From: CAYGYG01 sp964354155
GTDB lineage: Bacteria > Hydrothermota > Tepidihabitantia > SM23-42 > CAYGYG01
NCBI GenBank assembly: GCA_964354155.1
Contig: CAYGYG010000010.1
Location: 31,731-95,730, forward strand
Length of the DNA: 64,000 bases
Direction of reading: 5' to 3'
Shown: positions 27,193 to 35,111 of the stretch, in pieces
Layout of the letters: every line of letters starts with the position of its first letter
Position numbering within the stretch: position 1 is the first letter of the stretch
Notes under the pieces: generated by a model
Databases searched by the model: none
Told to the model about the DNA's origin: nothing
The model's input: only the letters and a program-made list of their open reading frames with translations
Made by a program: the position numbers and the translations under genes

Positions 27193-27687
27193 ATGAGAAA
27201 AGGAATGAGAATCGACCGGATTGTACTGCTTATTGCCGCGGCCGGCGGTTGGTTGCTGGCCCAGACCGGTGATGCCAAGATCGCCGGCAAAGGGCAACTA
27301 ACCGCAACCGGCAACGGCTTGGTGACCCTCAGGGGTTCGGGTGCGATAAGGGTGGACGGCGAGGGGACATTGTGGTACAAAGGTGATGGTGAACTCGTTA
27401 CGACCGGTGATGTGGTCCGCGAGACAATCGGCGAGTGGACGCTGATACTGAGCTTCAAGGGCGCGGCCGAAGCCAAAGGGGAAGACCTGCGTCTGTCCCT
27501 GTCCGGTAAGAACCTGATCATCAATGCGCGGGGTACCGGCAAAGCCTTGCTCTGGGGCAAGGGTACATTCTCAGCCCACGGCCGAACCGGCCTGTGGGGT
27601 GTGAAGTATACACCGATACCCTATACCGAAGGTCTGAAGAAGAAAGCCAAACCGAAAAGCCCGACCACCGAGACTGAAGGCGAATAG
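27193..27687 (+). CDS. Secreted glycine-rich beta-repeat protein of unknown function
   Basis: A 164-residue exported protein I do not recognise. A signal peptide (MRKGMRIDRIVLLIAAAGGW, then LLAQ) precedes a run of short strands with a G-x-G every eight or nine residues: KGQLTATGNGLVTLRG, then GSGAIRVDGEGTLWY. Further on are LSLSGKNLIINARGTGKALL and WGKGTFSAHGRTGLWG. The pattern suggests a small beta-solenoid or repeated hairpins on the cell surface. The C-terminal 30 residues are charged and Lys/Thr-rich (KKKAKPKSPTTETEGE). It is monocistronic and followed by a large repeat-bearing gap. No enzyme motif is visible. Confidence 0.7.
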   Translation: MRKGMRIDRIVLLIAAAGGWLLAQTGDAKIAGKGQLTATGNGLVTLRGSGAIRVDGEGTLWYKGDGELVTTGDVVRETIGEWTLILSFKGAAEAKGEDLRLSLSGKNLIINARGTGKALLWGKGTFSAHGRTGLWGVKYTPIPYTEGLKKKAKPKSPTTETEGE

Positions 27688-27710
27688 CGCACGGGGCAGG
27701 GGCGGGGCAA

Positions 27711-28066
27711 GAACGAGGGACGACCGTTCGCTACGCTCACTAGGACGAGGGACGTGAGACGACGGATGCCGAAGGCAGCCGAAGGCAAGCATATCAGAAT
27801 ATCCGGGTATCAGTGGGCAGGATATCAGCGGTCAGAAAATCAGATGCCGAACGTTCTAACGAATGAAACGTTCTAACGTTATAAACGATCTTAACGTTTT
27901 TCATCACTGTAATCCGCTGCCGTGTGCGTCCCGAGCGCAGCGAGGGAGCTCAGTCATTCATCACTGTCTGCCCCGTTAGATGGGCTCCTTATTACATCTA
28001 ATGGGGTAATCGATGATGTTTCATCACGGCCTGCCCCGTTAGACAGGAAGTCTAAACGGGGTAATC
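27711..28066. repeat. Intergenic repeat mosaic, copy 2, with CCCCGTTAGA palindromes
   Basis: Bases 27714-27765 match 5642-5690. Bases 27765-27830 match 9276-9330 in inverse orientation. Bases 27902-27966 match 5823-5887. Then come two CCCCGTTAGA palindromes: 27971-27982 with 27995-28006, and 28034-28044 with 28050-28061. Each is followed by TAATCGAYGATGTTTCATC. Bases 27845-27900 hold ACGTTCTAACG-like inverted words. No gene is seen in 27688-28440. Confidence 0.75.
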
Positions 28067-28132
28067 GACGATGTTTCATCGTGGTTGTGAGGGTTTTGTG
28101 AGGATTAGGGGTATCCTATTCTGGAGGTGGCT

Positions 28133-28336
28133 AGTGTGTTGTCTCATAAGTAACATACCTGCAAAAAAGCTCATGTGCAGCACACTGAAGGGGGGTGGGG
28201 AAGAAGCGTCCCCACGCTTTTGGGGTAGCAGTGACCCAAAACGAAGTGCAGGGGAACGCCATAGGGGCGGAGCCCCTTGGAAGTGTCGTGTCCATAGCGT
28301 TAAGCTTCGGTAAACGAACTTGTGAGACATGACACT
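28133..28336. repeat. AGTG palindromic element E1 (MITE-like, two hairpin modules)
   Basis: Module A: AGTGTGTTG (28133-28141) pairs with CAGCACACT (28178-28186). Module B: AGTGTCGTGTC (28282-28292) pairs with GACATGACACT (28326-28336). Between them lie two GC-rich hairpins, GTGGGGA..TCCCCAC and GGGGC-GGA-GCCCC. The outer ends are also inverted copies of each other (TAGTGTGTTGTCTCATAAG against TAGTGTCATGTCTCACAAG, 16 of 19). It carries no coding sequence and is related to E2, E3 and the 5' ends at 63925 and 50274. Confidence 0.75.
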
Positions 28337-28440
28337 ATGGAGTACTATTGTCTTACAGTCGTGGTGCGGCACGGTCTATCGGCCGTTGTCCGGCCGTGGC
28401 GAATCGACCAGACCGAGGCAACAAACAAAAGGGAGGAAAG

Positions 28441-29793
28441 ATGAGACGTTGTTGCGTGATTCTTGCCGCGCTTGCGGCAATCCTGTGTGGAGACTATGAC
28501 CTGAAGAACCATACCGCCAACCAATGGAAACTGCCGGTGACCAACTACGGTGAGTTCGGTCAGACCGGCGGTAGTGAGGCAGGCGGTGAGTGGCCGATCA
28601 ATTCCGGGCACTACTACATCTTTGGTGCCGGGCCATGGATCGGGACTCTGGCCCCGAACGGCGATACGCTGGTTTCGGTCGGCTACAATCCAAACAGCGG
28701 CGGTAATGAATACGGTCCGGGCCTATACCGTCAGGGAGTGGGTGGTCATGCCAATCCGTTTGTCCGGGTATATAAATATCCGGGTGACTGGCCCGCCAAT
28801 CCGGATACGTTTCCCATGGCTCCGAGGACGCCGCTTGCCGTCGAGGTCACCTGGGCCTGTTATAGTGATGTCGATTCAGCCGTGCATGCCCCAAATGACA
28901 CCCGGCCGATCGGCATTGATGTCTATCAGACCGGTTATGCCAATACCTTCTGGCTCGTACGAGATGTCGTTTTTCTCAAGTATGAAGTGAAGAACTGCAC
29001 AACTTATACGATGCGGAATACGTACGCGGGCATTTGCATCGATGCTGATGTTGGCAACGCTTCAGACGATGTCAATGGGGTGATCCTGCGGCGTTACTTC
29101 CCGGCCATCAGTGACACGGTAAAGGCGCTGGCCTACACCACCAACCGCCTGCCGGTGCCGGACTGGGGAGCAGTGGGAATGCTTCTGATAAAATCGCCAA
29201 GGAATCTCGGACTGACGGCATTCAAGGCTTTTACCATTGACATCGACCCGCCGCGCGATTGGGCGCGTTACAAGACAATGGCCGGCTATAATTACCAGAA
29301 TGGGCAGTACGAGCCATTTGACACGATTGATCCCGGTCCGGCCGACAAGCGGTTCATCATGTGCTCGGGTCCTTTTGACCTGGCGCCGGGGCAGAAAGAA
29401 GAGATGGTCATTGCGGTTATCGGCTCGGAATTCGACTATGTCGATACGATTCCACTGGTCCGGCGCGCCCGTGATGCAAAGTGGTTCTGGGAGCATGTCG
29501 TGCCGGTGGCCGAGCAAGGGGTGGCCGGCCGGCAACCGTCGGCTTTGCTCCGGATCAGTCACAATCCGGCACGCCGCGGTGCGGCCATCACATATTCGTT
29601 GCCGGTTAGCACGAGGCTCTCGCTGAGACTCTTCGATGCTTCCGGCAGACTGACGAGCCGCCTTCTTGAAAGTAAGCAGGCCGCCGGTGATCACCGCGTC
29701 ATGCTGCCGCCGGGCCTGGCCAGCGGCGTATACTTCGTCCGACTCGAGACCGAGGAAGAACGCGCCGAACTCAAGTTTGTGGTCGTCAAGTGA
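28441..29793 (+). CDS. Secreted protein with type IX-like C-terminal sorting domain
   Basis: A 450-residue exported protein. ATG 28441 is chosen because GGGAGGAAAG precedes it and a signal peptide follows (MRRCCVILAALAAILCG). An upstream in-frame ATG at 28348 would add 31 residues with no signal. The body (SGHYYIFGAGPWIGTLAPNG, then VEVTWACYSDVDSAVH and IGIDVYQTGYANT) is of a type I associate with uncultivated FCB phyla but cannot name. The last 75 residues are a sorting-like beta-sandwich: ISHNPARRGAAITYSLP, LSLRLFDASGRLTSRLL and LASGVYFVRLETEE. It probably reaches the cell surface by a type IX system. A strong terminator follows. Confidence 0.8.
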   Translation: MRRCCVILAALAAILCGDYDLKNHTANQWKLPVTNYGEFGQTGGSEAGGEWPINSGHYYIFGAGPWIGTLAPNGDTLVSVGYNPNSGGNEYGPGLYRQGVGGHANPFVRVYKYPGDWPANPDTFPMAPRTPLAVEVTWACYSDVDSAVHAPNDTRPIGIDVYQTGYANTFWLVRDVVFLKYEVKNCTTYTMRNTYAGICIDADVGNASDDVNGVILRRYFPAISDTVKALAYTTNRLPVPDWGAVGMLLIKSPRNLGLTAFKAFTIDIDPPRDWARYKTMAGYNYQNGQYEPFDTIDPGPADKRFIMCSGPFDLAPGQKEEMVIAVIGSEFDYVDTIPLVRRARDAKWFWEHVVPVAEQGVAGRQPSALLRISHNPARRGAAITYSLPVSTRLSLRLFDASGRLTSRLLESKQAAGDHRVMLPPGLASGVYFVRLETEEERAELKFVVVK

Positions 29794-29822
29794 CGATGCA
29801 TCATCGCTGAATCATCATCTGC

Positions 29823-29849
29823 GGGGCGGCTCAGCCGCCCCTTTTCTTT
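29823..29849 (+). terminator. Intrinsic terminator after the secreted protein gene
   Basis: GGGGCGGC-TCA-GCCGCCCC followed by TTTTCTTT: an eight-pair perfect GC stem with a T tract. Confidence 0.92.
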
Positions 29850-29870
29850 GCGATGCCGGCCGGCTCGCTC

Positions 29871-29898
29871 TTGACCTTGCTGGATATTGTTGTATAAT
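29871..29898 (+). promoter_or_regulatory. Promoter of the namZ-murU-amgK operon (leaderless type)
   Basis: TTGACC (29871-29876), 16 nt, TATAAT (29893-29898), five bases to GTG 29904. Confidence 0.8.
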
Positions 29899-29903
29899 AG
29901 ACC

Positions 29904-31067
29904 GTGGTCCGAACTGGATTGGAAGTCGCAACCTGGCAGGGGCAGGAATCTCTACGCCGCCTGCGCCTCGGCCTTATCGTCAATGCGTCATCGGTCACCT
30001 CCCGGTTGCAGCACACCGTCACCGTCCTCGGCGAAACCGGCTTCACTATTGCCGCGCTGTTCGCTCCGGAGCACGGCCTGTGGGGTGCCAGCCAGGACCA
30101 GATCAAGGAGGACGGCTTCCTTGACCGGCGCACCGGGCTTAAGGTGTTCAGTCTGTACGGACGGCACAAGAAGCCGACCCGGGCAATGCTCAAAGACGTT
30201 GACGCGGTGGTTTTCGACGTTCAAGACATCGGTACCCGTTTCTATACTTTTGTGTGGACCATGACTCTGGCCATGGAATCATGCGCCGCCCACGATCGTC
30301 GTTTCGTCGTGCTCGACCGGCCCAACCCGCTCAACGGCCGGGATCTCGAAGGTCCGGTACTCGAGCCGGCTTTTCGATCCTTCGTCGGTCTTCACCCGAT
30401 CCCGATTCGCCACGGTCTGACCGCCGGCGAGCTCGCGCTGTTTATCAAGGCCAAGTACCTGCCCCGCCTTGATCTTGCCGTCATCAAGATGCAGGGCTGG
30501 CGCCGGTCAATGTGGTTTGACCAGACCGGTCTGCCCTGGGTGATGCCCTCGCCCAACATGCCGAGCCTGGATACGGCCACGGTCTACCCCGGCATGTGTT
30601 TGCTTGAGGGCACTAACATCTCGGAAGGTCGGGGCACGACCCGGCCCTTTGAAATCTTCGGTGCCCCCTGGATTGATCCCGATGAGATCGAGACCGCGCT
30701 TCGGCAGTATCGTCTCGCTGGAGTCGATTTCCGGCCCATCTTTTTTCGCCCGACCTTTCACAAATTCAAAGGCCAAGTCTGCGGCGGCCTGCAGCTTCAT
30801 ATCACCGACCGGGCGCGATTCAAGCCGGTGCTGACCGCGGTTGCCGTCCTGTGCGCGATCCGGCAGGGCTACCCCAAGAAGTTCGCCTGGCTTGGCCCGC
30901 CGTATGAAGACGAAAGGCGCCGACGGCCCTTTGACATTCTGGCCGGTAATGCCGTACTGCGCCGCGACATTGAAAAGCTCACGCCGTTGCCAGCGATCGA
31001 ACGGCGCTGGCAGGCCGAGCTCGGCGCGTTCAAGAAAGAAGCAAAGCGCCGCTTGCTGTACAGTTAG
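29904..31067 (+). CDS. namZ: NamZ-family exo-beta-N-acetylmuramidase (DUF1343)
   Basis: A 387-residue protein of the DUF1343 family, whose characterised member NamZ releases terminal MurNAc from peptidoglycan fragments. Family blocks: LGLIVNASSVTSRLQHT, FAPEHGLWGASQDQIKEDGF (the conserved PEHG), VFDVQDIGTRFYTFVWTM, VVLDRPNPLNG and SPNMPSLDTATVYPGMCLLE, then GTNISEGRGTTRPFE. GTG 29904 is the start because the -10 box ends five bases before it and no Shine-Dalgarno exists. Unlike many NamZ proteins no signal peptide is evident, so it may act on internalised fragments. MurU- and AmgK-like genes follow directly, which supports a role in MurNAc recovery. Confidence 0.9.
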   Translation: MVRTGLEVATWQGQESLRRLRLGLIVNASSVTSRLQHTVTVLGETGFTIAALFAPEHGLWGASQDQIKEDGFLDRRTGLKVFSLYGRHKKPTRAMLKDVDAVVFDVQDIGTRFYTFVWTMTLAMESCAAHDRRFVVLDRPNPLNGRDLEGPVLEPAFRSFVGLHPIPIRHGLTAGELALFIKAKYLPRLDLAVIKMQGWRRSMWFDQTGLPWVMPSPNMPSLDTATVYPGMCLLEGTNISEGRGTTRPFEIFGAPWIDPDEIETALRQYRLAGVDFRPIFFRPTFHKFKGQVCGGLQLHITDRARFKPVLTAVAVLCAIRQGYPKKFAWLGPPYEDERRRRPFDILAGNAVLRRDIEKLTPLPAIERRWQAELGAFKKEAKRRLLYS

Positions 31068-31078
31068 CCGGCGGTTCG

Positions 31079-32014
31079 ATGCAGGCGATCGTCCTCGGCG
31101 CCGGATACGGCACACGGCTGCGTCCCGTGACCGATCATATCCCGAAAATTATGCTGCCGGTTCTTGACCGTCCCCTGCTGGCTAACACCATCTATTATCT
31201 GAAGCACCACGGTGTCACGCGGATCGCCCTGAACACGCATCACATGGCGCGGTCGGTGGAGGATTTTCTGGCGGACCGCCGGCGGTTCGGCATGGAGATA
31301 TTGGTGCATCACGAGCCTTCGATCCTGGGCACCGGCGGCGGCGTCGGCGGTCTTGGAGGCTACGTCTCGGAGGACAATTTTGTTATTTACAATGGCGACA
31401 TTGTGACTAATATTAACCTTAGTGAAGCGTTCGACTTTCACCTCACGCGCAAGCCGCTGGTAACGATGATCCTCCATGATTATCCCAAGTTCAACAAGGT
31501 GGCCGTGGACCGGCATAACCGGGTGACCGACATCGAGGGGAAGGCCGGAAAACAGGAGAAAGGCGATCGTCAACTGGCTTTTTCGGCGGTCGCGATTGCC
31601 GGGCGCCGGCTGTTGGACCGACTGCCCCGGGATCAGTTCTGCGACATGAAGGAGATCTATCTGGCCCTGCTTTCGGAAGGTTCCGACGAGATCGCCGGTT
31701 TCATCGCGCGCCGGCACTATTGGCGGGATATCGGGACGGTCGATGATTACCTGGGCCTGCACCGTGATATCCTGGTCGGCCGTGAACCGGTCCTGGTCGA
31801 CTACGAACTGCCTTCCGGATCGGTTTTCGTCGGTCGCAATGCGCTGATTTCCGATCAGGCGCGGCTGGGCGGTTTTGTCAGTATCGGTCACGACAGCCGG
31901 ATTGAAGATGCCCGGGTCAGCGATTCGGTGGTCTTGAGCCATACGCTGATACGGGCCGGCGAGGAACATGCCCACTGCGTGATCGGTCCGGACTGGAAGG
32001 TACGGGCGGGTTAG
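31079..32014 (+). CDS. murU: MurU-like sugar-1-phosphate nucleotidyltransferase
   Basis: A 311-residue NDP-sugar pyrophosphorylase. The N-terminal nucleotidyltransferase domain has IVLGAGYGTRLRPVTDHIPK (the GxGTRxxP motif), VIYNGDIVTNINL (metal Asp) and RHYWRDIGTVDDYL. The last 70 residues look like left-handed beta-helix turns (SGSVFVGRNALISDQARLGG). In the Pseudomonas recycling pathway MurU makes UDP-MurNAc from MurNAc-1-phosphate. Placement between namZ and an AmgK-like kinase supports that role, though a glucose- or mannose-1-phosphate enzyme cannot be excluded from sequence alone. It starts 11 bases after namZ. Confidence 0.8.
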   Translation: MQAIVLGAGYGTRLRPVTDHIPKIMLPVLDRPLLANTIYYLKHHGVTRIALNTHHMARSVEDFLADRRRFGMEILVHHEPSILGTGGGVGGLGGYVSEDNFVIYNGDIVTNINLSEAFDFHLTRKPLVTMILHDYPKFNKVAVDRHNRVTDIEGKAGKQEKGDRQLAFSAVAIAGRRLLDRLPRDQFCDMKEIYLALLSEGSDEIAGFIARRHYWRDIGTVDDYLGLHRDILVGREPVLVDYELPSGSVFVGRNALISDQARLGGFVSIGHDSRIEDARVSDSVVLSHTLIRAGEEHAHCVIGPDWKVRAG

Positions 32015-32019
32015 GCGAC

Positions 32020-33105
32020 ATGGAACAGGCCGTGATTCTCTCTCTCCGAGACACAGTCATGAAAGTGGTCGGCACCTTGCCCAAGAAGTTCCGGCCGTCC
32101 CGAGACTCAAGTTTCCGTATCATCCCGGGCGGGTCGGACCGCAAATTCGTGCGGATCAGCGACCACGACAAGAAGATGATGCTGATGATTTCCGATCCGC
32201 TGGACAAGGAATTCACGAACTACCTGCAGATCCACCAGTACCTTAACGGTAAAAAGCTGGGCGTCCCCGAGATTTATCATGCCGACGAGGCCTGCCGGAC
32301 CATTCTGATGGAGGACTTGGGCGACCACTCGGTCGAGTACCTGGTGAAAGGTGTGCTCAAGGGCGATGACATCATGAAGCTTTACAAAGGAGTTGTGGTT
32401 TTCCTGGCGGAGTTACAGGTCGAGGGGCACAAGGGGTTCGAGGCTTGCGCGCCGGTGCGGGAGCGCAAGTTCGATGAGGCGACGATGCGCTGGGAGACGA
32501 ACTATTTTCGGGAGTACTTTCTGGAAAAATTCTGCCGCATCGAGCCGGCGCGGTCCCGGAAACTGGACAAGGAGTTCGAGCACCTGGCGCGAAGCCTGGT
32601 TGACGAACCGTACTACTTCTTGCACCGTGATTTTCAATCTCAAAATATCTTCATCAAGGATGGCAAGGTGCGGATAGTCGATTTTCAGAGTGCCCGGCAG
32701 GGCATGCTGGCATACGACTTGGCATCAATCCTCAAGGATGCTTACGTCGTCTTGAAGGATGATGCCCGGAAGCAGCTGGTCGATTTCTACTTAAACTACC
32801 TGGTCAAGATCAAGGGCGTGAAAATCGAGCCGGAGCGATTTGCGGACGTATTCACCCGGGCCGGACTCCAGCGCAACATGCAGGCGCTTGGTGCGTTCGC
32901 CTATCTTTCGACCATCAAGGAGAAGCAGCGCTACATCCGTTATGTCCCGGCCGGTGTCAAATATCTTCATGACGCGTTGACCGCCGACAAGGAGAATCGA
33001 TATCCGCGGCTCTCCGAGATTGTCAAGCAAGATGTCCAGGAATTCCTGGCCGGGGCCGGGGTCACGACACCGGCCCCGGGCAAGATTGCGGTTGAGCGTT
33101 CGTAG
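32020..33105 (+). CDS. amgK: AmgK-like anomeric sugar kinase / phosphotransferase
   Basis: A 361-residue aminoglycoside-phosphotransferase-fold kinase. It has the catalytic loop YYFLHRDFQSQNIF (HxDxxxxN) and the metal motif IVDFQSARQGMLAYDLA. In Pseudomonas AmgK phosphorylates MurNAc or GlcNAc at C1 to feed MurU, and the same gene order here supports that function. Two starts are possible. ATG 32020 would include residues encoded by the mini-repeat (LSLRDTV). ATG 32059 (MKVVGTLPKK) lies at its far end and is closer to where family similarity begins. Neither has a good ribosome binding site. Confidence 0.8.
   Translation: MEQAVILSLRDTVMKVVGTLPKKFRPSRDSSFRIIPGGSDRKFVRISDHDKKMMLMISDPLDKEFTNYLQIHQYLNGKKLGVPEIYHADEACRTILMEDLGDHSVEYLVKGVLKGDDIMKLYKGVVVFLAELQVEGHKGFEACAPVRERKFDEATMRWETNYFREYFLEKFCRIEPARSRKLDKEFEHLARSLVDEPYYFLHRDFQSQNIFIKDGKVRIVDFQSARQGMLAYDLASILKDAYVVLKDDARKQLVDFYLNYLVKIKGVKIEPERFADVFTRAGLQRNMQALGAFAYLSTIKEKQRYIRYVPAGVKYLHDALTADKENRYPRLSEIVKQDVQEFLAGAGVTTPAPGKIAVERS
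32037..32068 (+). repeat. TCTC..GAGACAC mini-repeat, copy 3
   Basis: TCTCTCTCCGAGACACAG is followed by TCATG and AAAGTGG. It covers the 5' end of the amgK-like gene and, if translated, gives SLRDT, as does the copy in map. Confidence 0.75.
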
Positions 33106-33129
33106 GTTGCGGATTCAATGGAGGTTTGA

Positions 33130-34287
33130 ATGGTACAATTGATTTTACTGATCGGCCTCATATCTCAGCCACCGACCGATGTCACGGTCAAAGATACGCC
33201 GAATGACGAGGGGCACTCGATAACCATCACCTGGACGGCCTGTCCGGCCGATTCGGGCGTGGTCGCCTATTTCAAAGGCTATGAGATTTACCGGGGCTCA
33301 TCGCCGGGCGGTGAGTTCAAGACCATCGGGTTGGCCACGCCGGGCAAGACCAGCTACGAAGACAACAGTGGCGAGGTACAGGACGGTAGACCACTCTACT
33401 ACTACGTCCGGGCGCTGAATACTGTCGGCGCTGACGATTCGGAGACGGTCGGCCCGGTGCAGTCGCGAGCCCAGTGGTTTCACGCCGCCCGACTCAATGT
33501 CCTCATTATCACTGTCATCGTCTGTGCCCTGGTCATCTACTACATCGGCCGGGCCCGGAAGGGCGGCAAGGTTTTCATCCGCCGGATCGCGGGCCTCGAC
33601 GCCATCGACGATGCGGTGGGCCGGTCGACCGAAATGGGCCGCCCGATACTCTTCTCCTTTGGTTTGGGCTACTTGAACGAAGTCTGGACGATCGCGGCTT
33701 TATCGATTCTGCACCGTGTTGCCCAAAGATGTGCCCAGTACGCGACACGGCTCTTGAACCCCCACTACGATCCGATCGTGATGACCGCCGCCCAGGAGAC
33801 GATCCGGCAGGCATACAGCGAAGCCGGTCGTCCCGATCTGTATGACGAGCGGGATATCCCGTTTTTGACCGCCGACCAGTTCGGCTACGCGGCGGGCGTG
33901 GACGGCATTGTGGTTCGCGAGAAGCCGGGCGCGGTATTCTGGCAAGGGTATTTCTTCGCCGAGTCACTGATTCTGGCCGAAACCGGCCATTCGGTCGGGG
34001 CGATCCAGATCGCCGGTACGGTGTCGATCGACCAATTGCCCTTTTTTATTGCGGCTTGCGACTACACGCTGATCGGCGAAGAGATGTACGCAGCCTCCTG
34101 TTACTTGAAACCCGAACCCCAGATGCTGGGAAGTCTCAAGGGTGAGGATGTAAGTAAGGCCTTGATCATGGTCTTCCTCGTGTGCGCCGCGCTCTTCGGC
34201 ACGGCGGCCGTCATTCTGAGTCAGAACGGTGTGTCGGCGCCGACCGCCTGGTTCGAGCGGCTGGTAAGCCTGTTCAATACGTTCTAG
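33130..34287 (+). CDS. Fibronectin type III / DUF6754-type membrane protein
   Basis: A 385-residue membrane protein. A short signal-like leader precedes an fn3 domain (about 15-110: SITITWTACPADSGVVAYFK, then GYEIYRGSSPGG and LYYYVRALNTVG). A transmembrane helix follows (LNVLIITVIVCALVIYYIG, about 120-140). The DUF6754-like region has STEMGRPILFSFGLGYLNEV, FLTADQFGYAAGVDGIV and GYFFAESLILAETGHSVGAI. A C-terminal helix is ALIMVFLVCAALFGTAAVIL. Function is undescribed as far as I know. GGAGG precedes the start. It heads a run of four membrane proteins and a GTPase with tight spacing from 34470 onward, likely one complex. Confidence 0.8.
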   Translation: MVQLILLIGLISQPPTDVTVKDTPNDEGHSITITWTACPADSGVVAYFKGYEIYRGSSPGGEFKTIGLATPGKTSYEDNSGEVQDGRPLYYYVRALNTVGADDSETVGPVQSRAQWFHAARLNVLIITVIVCALVIYYIGRARKGGKVFIRRIAGLDAIDDAVGRSTEMGRPILFSFGLGYLNEVWTIAALSILHRVAQRCAQYATRLLNPHYDPIVMTAAQETIRQAYSEAGRPDLYDERDIPFLTADQFGYAAGVDGIVVREKPGAVFWQGYFFAESLILAETGHSVGAIQIAGTVSIDQLPFFIAACDYTLIGEEMYAASCYLKPEPQMLGSLKGEDVSKALIMVFLVCAALFGTAAVILSQNGVSAPTAWFERLVSLFNTF

Positions 34288-34363
34288 TTCACAACGTGAA
34301 AAGAAGCTTGAGCGCTGGCAAAGCGAAGGCGTAAGGTGGCGAAGAAGAGGCATGTTCATTGTC

Positions 34364-34450
34364 ATTCTTTAGGCATTTTGTTGTTTAAGCATTTGCGTAT
34401 CTTGCATTCAGGGTCTTTAGGTATTTAGGTGTCTAGGTATTTAGGCATTT
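34364..34450 (+). repeat. Degenerate TTTAGGTAT word tract
   Basis: Repeated words such as TTTAGGTATTTAGG and TGTCTAGGTATTTAGGC fill the gap before the membrane gene. A similar tract (TTTAGGAATTTAGG, GTTTAGTGG) lies at 59672-59702 before rpsM. Confidence 0.6.
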
Positions 34451-34469
34451 TGCCATCGATGGAGGTTCT

Positions 34470-35102
34470 GTGAAACGAGACGTTCCGCTTATCATCACTT
34501 TCGTCACCGGGGTTATCTGTGTCGTCACTTTCTTCATTCCCCATGCGCCCTTCGGCGGACTCCAGCAGCGTTTTCTGATCTGGTATGCAATCGTGGCCGG
34601 ATTCGCGATGGTGCTGGGGCTGGACAGTCTTGTGAAGTACAACCTGAAGAAGATTCGCCAGCGCAAGTCCGGCTGGCTGTACAGCTTCGTTCTGCTCTTC
34701 GGCCTGGCCTTGATTATGGTGACGGGTTTCCAATCATGGATTGTGTATCGAACCCCGTTCGAAGTGAAGTCTTCGTTCATGTATGCCTACATGCATATGA
34801 TTGTGCCGCTCCAGGCCACGATGTTCGCCCTGCTTGCTTTCTTCATCGCCTCGGCCGCCTATCGCGCTTTTCGGGCCAAGACGCTCGAAGCAACGCTCCT
34901 CCTGGTGGCGGCGGCGCTGGTCATGATCGGGCGCATCCCGCTGGGCAAGATGCTGTGGGATGGGTTTCCGGTCATTTCCGACTGGATTCTCAATGTGCCC
35001 CAGCTTGCCGCCAAGCGCGGGATTCAGATCGGCATGTACCTCGGTCTTGTGGCGATGTCCCTGCGTATTATCCTGGGCATCGAGCGCACCTACCTTTCCT
35101 AA
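34470..35102 (+). CDS. Six-helix membrane protein of the DUF6754 cluster
   Basis: A 210-residue protein with about six hydrophobic segments: VPLIITFVTGVICVVTFFIP, FLIWYAIVAGFAMVLGL, SFVLLFGLALIMVTGFQ, QATMFALLAFFIASAAYRAF, TLLLVAAALVMIGRIP and a last one near MYLGLVAMSLRIILGI. It starts at GTG 34470 after GGAGG. I do not recognise a known family. It is ten bases before the next gene, and the two are surely co-transcribed. Its even hydrophobicity and lack of charged pairs in helices give no hint of transport chemistry. It probably scaffolds the neighbouring DUF6754 and anchored proteins. Confidence 0.7.
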   Translation: MKRDVPLIITFVTGVICVVTFFIPHAPFGGLQQRFLIWYAIVAGFAMVLGLDSLVKYNLKKIRQRKSGWLYSFVLLFGLALIMVTGFQSWIVYRTPFEVKSSFMYAYMHMIVPLQATMFALLAFFIASAAYRAFRAKTLEATLLLVAAALVMIGRIPLGKMLWDGFPVISDWILNVPQLAAKRGIQIGMYLGLVAMSLRIILGIERTYLS

Positions 35103-35111
35103 GGGGGAACG

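Noticed and set aside
28071..28313. An 80-codon frame inside element E1
   Set aside because: The sequence is explained by palindromic modules. The frame has no start signal and is not preserved in E2.
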